A DNA stretch of 5,382 bases from an uncultured Bacilli bacterium (GTDB taxonomy: Bacteria > Bacillota_I > Bacilli_A > RF39 > UBA660). Below are positions 1 to 5,377 of the stretch, in pieces (position 1 is the stretch's first letter; each line of letters opens with the position of its first letter). Position numbers and translations under genes: made by a program. Under the pieces are notes generated by a model that ran no database searches, was not told the DNA's origin, and saw nothing but the letters and a program-made list of their open reading frames with translations. Location: assembly GCA_947598455.1 (NCBI GenBank), contig CANQFI010000102.1:1-5382 (forward strand). The letters run 5' to 3'.

Positions 1-308
1 ATAGATGGTAAAGCTTCACCACGGAAACCTAAAGTATTAATAAAGAATAAATCATCTTCTTTAGTAAGTTTACTGGTAGCATGTCTTTGAAATGATAGTA
101 AGGCATCATCATGTTCCATCCCTACTCCATCATCAGTAATTTTTATTTCTTTTAAACCACCATCTAGTAAATCTATTTTAATATTAGTACTATTAGCATC
201 GATACTATTTTCAACTAGTTCTTTAACTACAGAAGCACATTTTTCAACTACTTCACCGGCAGCTATTTTATTAGCTAAGTTTTCACTCATTACTTTTATT
301 TTAGCCAT
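1..308 (-). CDS. mutL: DNA mismatch repair protein MutL, N-terminal part (runs off the left edge)
   Basis: MutL is the GHKL-family ATPase that couples MutS mismatch recognition to downstream repair. Only the first 102 codons plus two bases are present, covering the start of the ATPase domain. The family signatures are all visible: IAAGEVVE (residues 15-22), the ATP-binding [10 protein letters not shown] (29-38, with catalytic Glu30 and Mg-binding Asn34), DDGVGM (59-64), RHATSK (75-80) and GFRGEAL (94-100). The start is ATG at 308-306, preceded by a full AGGAGG (316-321) seven bases away. The yqeH stop codon lies inside that ribosome site, 11 nt upstream, so the two genes are almost certainly co-transcribed. 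The usual Pro of the ERPASVVKEL motif is replaced by Cys24 ([10 protein letters not shown]). The C-terminal dimerisation/endonuclease part is outside the window, so nothing can be said about its nuclease motif. mutS is not next to it on the visible side. Confidence 0.97.
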   Translation of the reverse strand, partial: MAKIKVMSENLANKIAAGEVVEKCASVVKELVENSIDANSTNIKIDLLDGGLKEIKITDDGVGMEHDDALLSFQRHATSKLTKEDDLFFINTLGFRGEALPS

Positions 309-315
309 TTTAAAA

Positions 316-321
316 CCTCCT
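316..321 (-). promoter_or_regulatory. Ribosome binding site of mutL, overlapping the yqeH stop codon
   Basis: A perfect AGGAGG lies seven bases before the mutL ATG. The yqeH TAG (322-320) shares bases with it, so ribosomes finishing yqeH end on the mutL initiation site. This suggests translational coupling. Confidence 0.85.
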
Positions 322-1315
322 AGAAGATAGAATCTCTTATTTCAAATAAATTATCATTTATAGTATAAATTGTTAAATGACAGGCTTTTTTAATATTAAT
401 AAAACCTAATGATTTAATTACTAAATCTGAATTATCTGGTATATTTAATTCTATTTTATTTAAATTAGTTAATTCTTGATTATTATTAAAGATTCTTTTG
501 GTATTTAATTCATTACTTATATAGAAAGTAAAACTATTATTACTATTAGCATCTATTCTTAGTTTATCTTCAATTATGATAGATGTAATATCTTTAGTTT
601 GATATGTAATAGGTTTTAAATATTTTTTAGGATTTATTCTTTCAATTAAGTTATATTCATCACTATTATAAATTACATTATTTAAGATAAAACCTGGGGA
701 ATCATATAATTTTAACTTTTCTGTTATTTTTAATTCAATAAAATCTATTGTAGTATTAGGAATTGAACTAGTAGTTACTTTAGTAGTTTCTTCATTATAC
801 ATAGCATTTATTTTATTTATTAAGTTAGATTTACCACTATTAGCATAACCTAAGATATAACATTCATTTATCTTAAGTTCTTCTAAATTATGAATTAAAG
901 CTTTAGTATTTAAGTTTTTCTTAGTACTTTGAAAATATATTTTATCGTTTATATTATAATTAGATTTTAAGTAGTTAGTTAGTTTTTCTTTATTGATTGA
1001 TTTTGGAATAATATCTAATTTACTAATTATTAGGGCTTTTGGACATTTAAGGCGCTTAAAGGTAGTTAAAGTTTCGTTACTGATATTAAGAAAATCAAGC
1101 ATAAAATAGACATATTTAGCTTTTTTATTAACAGTATTAATAATATATTCATTTATATTATCTAATTTAGTAATAAATTTTTCGTTATAGTTATTTATTT
1201 TAAAACATCTTTCACAGTATTTTACTGCTTCTAAATTATCTTTAGGTGTATAACCTATTTTATCTGGATTTGTATTTTGTAAAATACTTCCACAACCAAG
1301 ACACTTTTTATTCAT
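320..1315 (-). CDS. yqeH: YqeH, circularly permuted ribosome-biogenesis GTPase
   Basis: YqeH is a cytoplasmic GTPase needed for 30S subunit assembly in Bacillota. The 331-aa protein begins with a zinc finger (Cys5, Cys8, Cys34, Cys37, in CLGCG...CERCF). The GTPase motifs follow in the permuted order typical of the family: G4 at 98-101 (SKLD), probable G5 near 129-131 (QST), G1 at 156-163 (GYANSGKS), G2 around 186-189 (PNTT) and G3 at 205-208 (DSPG). A family C-terminal domain follows. It is somewhat shorter than B. subtilis YqeH (366 aa). G4 has Ser98 where Asn is standard. I chose the ATG at 1315: AGAGGTG (1322-1328) ends about eight bases upstream, whereas the in-frame GTG at 1324 lies inside that ribosome site. 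It overlaps the end of yqeG by 8 nt and is followed closely by mutL. The coding sequence is extremely AT-rich and the protein is rich in Asn, Ile and Lys. Confidence 0.93.
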   Translation of the reverse strand: MNKKCLGCGSILQNTNPDKIGYTPKDNLEAVKYCERCFKINNYNEKFITKLDNINEYIINTVNKKAKYVYFMLDFLNISNETLTTFKRLKCPKALIISKLDIIPKSINKEKLTNYLKSNYNINDKIYFQSTKKNLNTKALIHNLEELKINECYILGYANSGKSNLINKINAMYNEETTKVTTSSIPNTTIDFIELKITEKLKLYDSPGFILNNVIYNSDEYNLIERINPKKYLKPITYQTKDITSIIIEDKLRIDANSNNSFTFYISNELNTKRIFNNNQELTNLNKIELNIPDNSDLVIKSLGFINIKKACHLTIYTINDNLFEIRDSIF

Positions 1316-1823
1316 AATATTCACCTCTTTTAATAAGATTAGTTTTTTTAAATAAATTATTTTCTCTAAGACGACTTATTTTAGTTAAAAAGTAATCATT
1401 TTTTGATAAGCGATCAACTAAGATACTTAGAATGCCTATTTTATTAGCACCTTTAATATCAGTAAATATTTCATCACCAATCATAGCTATTTCATTTATT
1501 TTTAAATGGTTTTCATTTATTATTCGTTTAAAAGTTATTTTTAGAGGTTTTAAAGATAAGTAATAGTATTTTATATCAAGGATTGTACCAAAATTATGAA
1601 CTCTTTTTTTAAAAGCATTAGATATTATATAAATAGTGAAACCTTGTTTTTTTAAATCTTTAAATAATGATATTATTTCTTCTTTAGGAAGATCAGTTTT
1701 ACAATCAGCAATGGTATTATCTAAATCAAATAAAAGACATTTAATATTTTTTTGTTTTAATAAAGGATAATTAATACTAAATATATCTTGATAATACATT
1801 TTTGGTTTATATAAGTTAGTCAT
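1308..1823 (-). CDS. yqeG: YqeG family HAD-IIIA phosphatase
   Basis: This 171-aa protein is the expected size for YqeG (172 aa in B. subtilis), a cytoplasmic HAD-superfamily (subfamily IIIA) phosphatase whose physiological substrate is not firmly known. HAD motifs are complete: motif I DLDNT with nucleophile Asp33 and acid/base Asp35, motif II Ser68 in IISNA, the Lys of motif III in LKPLK (Lys92 or Lys95), and motif IV GDEIFTD with Asp117 and Asp122. The start ATG (1823-1821) has AAGAGG (1833-1838) nine bases upstream. It is the first gene after the galE terminator and overlaps yqeH by 8 nt, the two start/stop codons being interleaved. A yqeG-yqeH pair is a conserved arrangement in Bacillota, which supports both names. 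The last residues are strongly basic and variable. Confidence 0.93.
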   Translation of the reverse strand: MTNLYKPKMYYQDIFSINYPLLKQKNIKCLLFDLDNTIADCKTDLPKEEIISLFKDLKKQGFTIYIISNAFKKRVHNFGTILDIKYYYLSLKPLKITFKRIINENHLKINEIAMIGDEIFTDIKGANKIGILSILVDRLSKNDYFLTKISRLRENNLFKKTNLIKRGEYYE

Positions 1824-1842
1824 AAGCGAAAACCTCTTTTAT

Positions 1843-1871
1843 ATTATAACTTAATTTTGGAATTTAAAAAA
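1843..1871 (-). promoter_or_regulatory. Possible promoter for yqeG-yqeH-mutL
   Basis: A perfect TATAAT reads on the minus strand at 1848-1843, just after the galE terminator. The region 17 bases upstream is only T-rich (1871-1866) and falls in the terminator's U run, so the -35 is poor. The hexamer ends 19 bases before the yqeG ATG, which would give a leader of only about 13 nt. In DNA this AT-rich a chance match is quite possible, and read-through from galE is an alternative. Confidence 0.4.
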
Positions 1872-1889
1872 CTACTATTTAGTAGTTTT
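1866..1889 (-). terminator. Rho-independent terminator after galE
   Basis: On the minus strand a 9-bp perfect stem (1889-1881 with 1876-1868) closes a four-base loop and runs directly into six consecutive U (1871-1866, the last stem bases plus two more). It begins 20 bases after the galE stop. The stem has only two G-C pairs, so it may be leaky and let some transcription continue into yqeG. The plus-strand copy has no U tract. Confidence 0.65.
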
Positions 1890-1908
1890 AGTTATATATT
1901 AAATTTTT

Positions 1909-2907
1909 TTAATGATTATTTTTAACAAAGTTATAGGCATCACGGCACATTTCAGCGATTTCTAATTCAGCTTGCCAATTAAGTAGTTTTGCGGCTTTAG
2001 CAGTTGAGGCATAGCAAGCATCGATATCACCAGGTCTTCGATCGACTATTTTGTAAGGAACATCAACATTATTGACTTTTTTAAAGGTATTTATGATTTC
2101 TAAGACACTATAGCCTTTACCTGTTCCTAGATTGTATGTATCGATTCCTTGATGATCTTTAATGTATTCAATAGCTTTGATATGACCTTTAGCTAAATCA
2201 ACTACATGAATATAATCTCTTACTCCGGTACCATCAACTGTATCATAATCATTACCAAAGACATTTAATTCTTTGAGTTCTTTATTTGCTACTTTAACTA
2301 TATATGGCATTAAATTATTAGGGATGCCATTAGGATTTTCACCTATTAAACCACTTTTATGAGCACCAATTGGATTAAAATATCTTAAAATAGCAATACT
2401 CCACTCATTATCAGAGATATATAAATCATTTAAAATCATTTCAATCATTAATTTAGTTGAGCCATAAGGATTAGTTGTTTGTAAAGGAAAATCTTCGGTG
2501 ATTGGTAATTTAGCTGGTTTACCATAAACAGTAGCACTTGATGAAAAGACGATCTTTTTACAATTATGTTCTTGCATTACTTCAAGTAAAGTAAGCGTTG
2601 AATCAAGGTTGTTACGATAATACATAATTGGTTTACTTACACTTTCACCAACAGCTTTAAAACCAGCAAAATGAATGACAGCATCAATATGTTCACTAGC
2701 GAATATTTTATTTAAAGCTTCTTTATGACAAACATCTTCTTCGTAGAATTTAACTTTTTTATTGGTTATTTTTTCGATTTTAGTGATAACATCAGCTTTT
2801 GAATTTGATAGATTATCAACGATAACGACATCATAATTATTTTCTAATAATTCAACACAAGTATGACTACCTATGTAGCCACAACCTCCGGTAACTAATA
2901 TTTTCAT
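1909..2907 (-). CDS. galE: UDP-glucose 4-epimerase GalE (probably also acts on UDP-GlcNAc)
   Basis: GalE is a cytoplasmic NAD-dependent extended short-chain dehydrogenase/reductase that interconverts UDP-glucose and UDP-galactose for the Leloir pathway and surface glycans. The 332-aa length matches the family (338 in E. coli). Visible are the NAD-binding TGGCGYIG (6-13), DNLSNS (31-36), HFAGFKAVGES (79-89), catalytic Ser124 with Tyr148 and Lys152 (YGSTK), RYFNPIGAH (175-183) and GTGVRDYIHVVDLAKGH (226-242). The residue matching E. coli Tyr299 is Cys298 (ACYA), as in the bifunctional human enzyme (Cys307). I chose the ATG at 2907, which starts the Rossmann strand directly; AAAGG (2921-2925) lies 13 bases upstream, rather far. 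In-frame starts further upstream (GTG 2952, ATG 2919) add non-family residues and lack a usable ribosome site. It is less AT-rich than its neighbours. No other gal gene is nearby. A terminator follows the stop. Confidence 0.97.
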   Translation of the reverse strand: MKILVTGGCGYIGSHTCVELLENNYDVVIVDNLSNSKADVITKIEKITNKKVKFYEEDVCHKEALNKIFASEHIDAVIHFAGFKAVGESVSKPIMYYRNNLDSTLTLLEVMQEHNCKKIVFSSSATVYGKPAKLPITEDFPLQTTNPYGSTKLMIEMILNDLYISDNEWSIAILRYFNPIGAHKSGLIGENPNGIPNNLMPYIVKVANKELKELNVFGNDYDTVDGTGVRDYIHVVDLAKGHIKAIEYIKDHQGIDTYNLGTGKGYSVLEIINTFKKVNNVDVPYKIVDRRPGDIDACYASTAKAAKLLNWQAELEIAEMCRDAYNFVKNNH

Positions 2908-3033
2908 ATTAACAAACATTCCTTTCTCTTCGTTCAAGGCACACATAGCCACGAAATTTTGAATAAAGTTTATTTTATCAATTCTTCTAAAATAATCTTT
3001 ATTTCTATTTTCAGACTAACCTCCATTTATTAT
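2908..3033 (-). other. galE upstream region with an orphan ribosome site and a tiny open frame
   Basis: This 126-nt gap lies between the FtsX-like gene and galE. A strong minus-strand GGAGG (3024-3020) has no ATG at normal distance. Five bases on there is a CTG (3014-3012) opening 14 codons to TAA (2972-2970). The same frame also has an ATG at 3026-3024 that overlaps the GGAGG and so has no ribosome site of its own. The stretch could be a leader peptide, a remnant of a lost gene or chance. A weak bulged hairpin (2981-2959) has no U run, so I see no convincing terminator, and galE may be read from the upstream genes. TAAAAT at 2977-2972 is a possible -10 but lacks a -35. Confidence 0.4.
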
Positions 3034-3717
3034 TTATGAATCTTTACTACCACATGATGAATTAGAAGCAGCAAAAACACGAGTACAATCAGCATTTTCA
3101 CATAAGTGATCATTTTTTATGTATAGTAATTTAGTTTCTAATTCTTTGTTATCTGGGGTGAAGACGATTACACCGTTTCTTATTTTATATTTACCAGTTT
3201 CTAAGTCACTTTCACTTGCTTCATCAGAATCAGTAAATGTGTATTTAGAAGAACTTTTGATATTATATAAAGAAACATTGGTTTTAGCGGCATTTTGTTC
3301 AGCACTAACAACATAATCTAAACTATTTAAATCTTCAATATAGGTTCCAATAGAATCTAGAGAAGAAAAATTTATAACATAAGCATCATAAATGTCAGGA
3401 TTAGTTCCTAGTTCACTTTCAAAATCTTCTTTGGCATTATAATTAGTACTAACAACATTATCAAAGCCTTCAATTTTTTTTAGGAGATCTTGGTCTTGTT
3501 CAGCAGTATGACCATCTTTAAGTAAGACGACAATTTGTGAACGTTCAATATAACTACACCAGTACCCTTGATATTTTTTATTAACTTGCCAACGATAAAT
3601 TAATAAACCGATAATTAATATGGCAGAAATTATTAAAATTATAATTAAAAACTTTTTATTACTTATTGGTTCTCTTTTATTTTTATTTTTTACAGAACTA
3701 TTTTTATTTAATTTCAT
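3034..3717 (-). CDS. Single-pass membrane protein with an FtsX-extracellular-domain-like region; function unknown
   Basis: I do not recognise this 227-aa protein as a named gene. A basic N-terminus (1-22) precedes one hydrophobic helix (about 23-41), predicting a cytoplasmic N-terminus and an extracellular bulk. Residues about 60-142 show a repeated strand-helix-strand pattern resembling the extracellular domain of the cell-division protein FtsX: IVVLLKD, then a helix, VVSTNY, KEDFESEL, YVINF, a second helix and YVVSAEQN. The FtsX permease helices are absent. After a Ser/Asp/Glu-rich linker (155-173) comes a small beta-rich end (175-217, KYKIRNGVIVF and so on). Cysteines sit at 54, 206, 211 and 222, all outside the membrane, so disulfides or metal binding are possible. 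The ATG at 3717 has GAGG (3726-3729) eight bases upstream; an in-frame GTG at 3726 falls inside that site. One base separates it from the lipoprotein gene, implying co-transcription and possibly coupled translation. Confidence 0.85.
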   Translation of the reverse strand: MKLNKNSSVKNKNKREPISNKKFLIIILIISAILIIGLLIYRWQVNKKYQGYWCSYIERSQIVVLLKDGHTAEQDQDLLKKIEGFDNVVSTNYNAKEDFESELGTNPDIYDAYVINFSSLDSIGTYIEDLNSLDYVVSAEQNAAKTNVSLYNIKSSSKYTFTDSDEASESDLETGKYKIRNGVIVFTPDNKELETKLLYIKNDHLCENADCTRVFAASNSSCGSKDS

Positions 3718-3718
3718 A

Positions 3719-4618
3719 CTAGACACCTCTTAAATATTCATACGTTTTATTTGTTTTTAAATCTTTTAAATGTAATAATTCTTTGTCAAAATCAATTATT
3801 TCATAAGTTGCTTTATAATCTTCGCGATTAGTTTTATCACTTTTTGCTGTATATATTATACCATCTTTTAGGTAATAATAAACATAATTATAATCATCAA
3901 TACTATTAGGTTTTTCAAAATTTTCATATTTACCACTTTTAGTTGCTTCAACATAATAGTTATCGTGTGGAAGAAAGAAAATGCTTTGATATGTTACATA
4001 ATTTTGAGTTTTAATATCGTCAAATTCATATCTTTCCCAACTATTTAATATTTGAAATTCATTGTGATCTTTGTAAAAATTTTTAGATTCTTCAAGAGTC
4101 CATGATAAATCCAAGTAGTTTTTAGCAAGACCTATATTACCATTTTCATATTCTTCTTTAGCTGAATTAAAGTTTTCGGTTAAGTCTTCATCACTAGTTA
4201 TTATTAAGTCATTTAGGAAAGTATAATTTTTTAAATTGCTATATAAATCTTGGTAATTAGTATAATTTTCTTCTACAACAAAATTTTTATCTTCATAAAC
4301 ATAATAACTTGATTGATCATAATTTAAATAATAATTATCATATAAAAAAGCAAAAGATGAACTATCCATATGATTAAAATCAATATAGTAAATATTAATA
4401 TGAGTATTATTGACAATATTTTGAAGATCATTCATAAAAGCTTTGTAATCATCATTTTCATCATTAACGAAAGCAAAAACTAGTTTATTATTAGCATTTA
4501 TATTAGCTAGTAAATCTTTACTAGTCATTTCTGTTAATTTATATTCAGTTTTCTTACCGCATGAGGCGATAAATAGACATATTATAAGTAATAAAAATAT
4601 TTTAGATATTTTGTTCAT
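3719..4618 (-). CDS. Putative lipoprotein, Tyr-rich, with a thioredoxin-like N-terminal region lacking CxxC
   Basis: I do not recognise this 299-aa protein. It starts with a lipoprotein signal peptide: MNKISK, a hydrophobic core, then the lipobox IASC with Cys20 as the lipid-bearing residue, so the mature protein should be anchored to the outer face of the membrane. Residues about 44-132 alternate strands and helices in a thioredoxin-like order (KLVFAFV, helix, INIYYIDF, helix, YYVYED, a terminal helix), but no cysteine exists after Cys20, so it cannot be a redox thioredoxin. The C-terminal part (about 207-299) is beta-rich, ending in short strands (YYYLKDGIIY, KATYEIID, LLHLKDL, KTYEYLR). 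Tyrosine makes up about 11% of residues. ATG 4618 has AAGGA (4627-4631) eight bases upstream and a TATAAT promoter just before that. It is the first gene of the unit leading to the FtsX-like gene and perhaps galE, and is divergent from sigK. Confidence 0.87.
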   Translation of the reverse strand: MNKISKIFLLLIICLFIASCGKKTEYKLTEMTSKDLLANINANNKLVFAFVNDENDDYKAFMNDLQNIVNNTHINIYYIDFNHMDSSSFAFLYDNYYLNYDQSSYYVYEDKNFVVEENYTNYQDLYSNLKNYTFLNDLIITSDEDLTENFNSAKEEYENGNIGLAKNYLDLSWTLEESKNFYKDHNEFQILNSWERYEFDDIKTQNYVTYQSIFFLPHDNYYVEATKSGKYENFEKPNSIDDYNYVYYYLKDGIIYTAKSDKTNREDYKATYEIIDFDKELLHLKDLKTNKTYEYLRGV

Positions 4619-4637
4619 AACATCAATCCTTAGAAAA

Positions 4638-4666
4638 ATTATATCATTTTTACTAGTTATTTTAAA
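4638..4666 (-). promoter_or_regulatory. Vegetative-type promoter for the lipoprotein gene
   Basis: On the minus strand TTTAAA (4666-4661, four of six matches to TTGACA) is spaced 17 bases from a perfect TATAAT (4643-4638). The -10 ends 19 bases before the ATG, so the predicted leader is only about 13 nt and begins at the AAGGA ribosome site. It abuts the candidate sigK promoter on the other strand, so the two could compete or share regulators. Confidence 0.6.
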
Positions 4667-4672
4667 TATAAT
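4644..4672 (+). promoter_or_regulatory. Candidate sigma-E-type promoter of sigK
   Basis: TCATTTT (4644-4650), a 14-base spacer and AATATAAT (4665-4672) match the published B. subtilis sigma-E pattern (KMATATT, about 14 bases, CATACAMT) at six of seven and six of eight positions. The -10 also contains TATAAT, but no sigma-A -35 lies at 16-18 bases. sigK is a sigma-E target in B. subtilis, which favours this reading. The AT-rich background and a very short implied leader weaken it. Confidence 0.45.
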
Positions 4673-4677
4673 TAGTT

Positions 4678-4682
4678 AGGTG
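4678..4682 (+). promoter_or_regulatory. Ribosome binding site deciding the sigK start
   Basis: AGGTG lies five bases before the ATG at 4688 but only two bases before an in-frame TTG at 4685. The spacing selects the ATG. Confidence 0.65.
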
Positions 4683-4687
4683 ATTTG

Positions 4688-5377
4688 ATGTTTTTGAAGT
4701 TATTAAATTTATTTAAAGGTTTATTTGCCTTTACAGGAAGTTATTCGAATAATGTTTTTCCAGAGCCACTTAGTAATGAAGAAGAAGAGATTTGCATTAA
4801 GAAAATGATGAATGGAGATATAGAAGCTAGAAATAAGTTAATTGAACATAATTTAAGATTGGTAGCTCATTTATGTAAAAGATTTGAAGATAAAAGTATT
4901 TCTAGTGACGATTTAATAAGTATTGGTACAATTGGCCTTATCAAAGGGATAGATAGTTATGATCCTAGTAAGAAAATAAAGATTACGACTTATATTGCTA
5001 AATGCGCAGAGAATGAAATTCTTATGTATTTTAGAAGTAATAAAAAATATGGAAATGATATAAGTTTAAATGATTATATTGGTTTAGATAAAGATGGAAA
5101 TGAAATTTCTTTAATTGATGTATTGCCTTCTTTAGAAGAAGATTTACCTACTTTAATATTTAATAACATTAATTTAGAATTACTTCATAAGTATTTAAGT
5201 GTTTTAAGTGACCGAGAAAAAGAAATTATTATTAAAAGATATGGTCTTTATAATACTAATGAATATACCCAAAAAGAAATCGCTTTAGAACTTAATATAT
5301 CAAGAAGTTATGTATCGAGAATTGAAAAAAGAGCTTTATCTAAGTTATATAAAGAATTTTATAAAAATAATAAATAA
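4688..5377 (+). CDS. sigK: RNA polymerase sporulation sigma factor SigK (pro-SigK), uninterrupted
   Basis: SigK directs late mother-cell transcription (spore coat, cortex, mother-cell lysis) during endospore formation. The 229-aa protein matches the family over its whole length (about 241 aa in B. subtilis). It shows LIEHNLRLVAH (51-61), region 2 with DLISIGTIGLIKGI (75-88) and AENEILMYFR (107-116), GNEISLIDVL (137-146), and a region 4 helix-turn-helix with LSDREKEII (173-181) and ISRSYVSRIEKRAL (204-217). These motifs fit SigK better than SigE. The N-terminus is hydrophobic and aligns with the Bacillus pro-sequence: the S-Y before NN-FP-PL puts cleavage between Ser18 and Tyr19. The gene is in one piece, without the skin-type insertion that splits sigK in B. 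subtilis. I chose the ATG at 4688 over the TTG at 4685 because AGGTG is five bases from it. It is divergent from the lipoprotein gene. The window ends five bases after the stop, so its terminator is not seen. Confidence 0.95.
   Translation: MFLKLLNLFKGLFAFTGSYSNNVFPEPLSNEEEEICIKKMMNGDIEARNKLIEHNLRLVAHLCKRFEDKSISSDDLISIGTIGLIKGIDSYDPSKKIKITTYIAKCAENEILMYFRSNKKYGNDISLNDYIGLDKDGNEISLIDVLPSLEEDLPTLIFNNINLELLHKYLSVLSDREKEIIIKRYGLYNTNEYTQKEIALELNISRSYVSRIEKRALSKLYKEFYKNNK

Noticed and set aside
2908..2952. A longer galE starting at GTG 2952 or at ATG 2919.
   Set aside because: No ribosome site precedes the GTG, and AAAGG abuts the ATG at 2919 with no spacing. Family members start right at the Rossmann strand, as from 2907.
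2959..2981. A hairpin between the FtsX-like gene and galE as a terminator.
   Set aside because: The stem is AU-rich with a bulge and is followed by AAUUUCG rather than a U run, so it is not a convincing terminator.
3119..3316. A plus-strand open frame of 65 codons antisense to the FtsX-like gene.
   Set aside because: It lies wholly inside a better-supported minus-strand gene with a ribosome site, has no family motif, and reads as the complement of that gene's codons.
3034..3717. A truncated true ftsX gene.
   Set aside because: The remaining three transmembrane helices, the MacB-like permease region and ftsE are missing, and the gene has its own start, stop and extra C-terminal region with no sign of decay.
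4688..5377. A skin-like element or split sigK.
   Set aside because: The reading frame is continuous through all sigma regions, with no recombinase, att-like repeat or frameshift.
4688..5377. Assignment as SigE instead of SigK.
   Set aside because: LIEHNLRLVAH, GNEISLIDVL and ISRSYVSRIEKRAL are SigK-type, and the short N-terminal extension with Ser-Tyr fits pro-SigK rather than the longer SigE pro-region.
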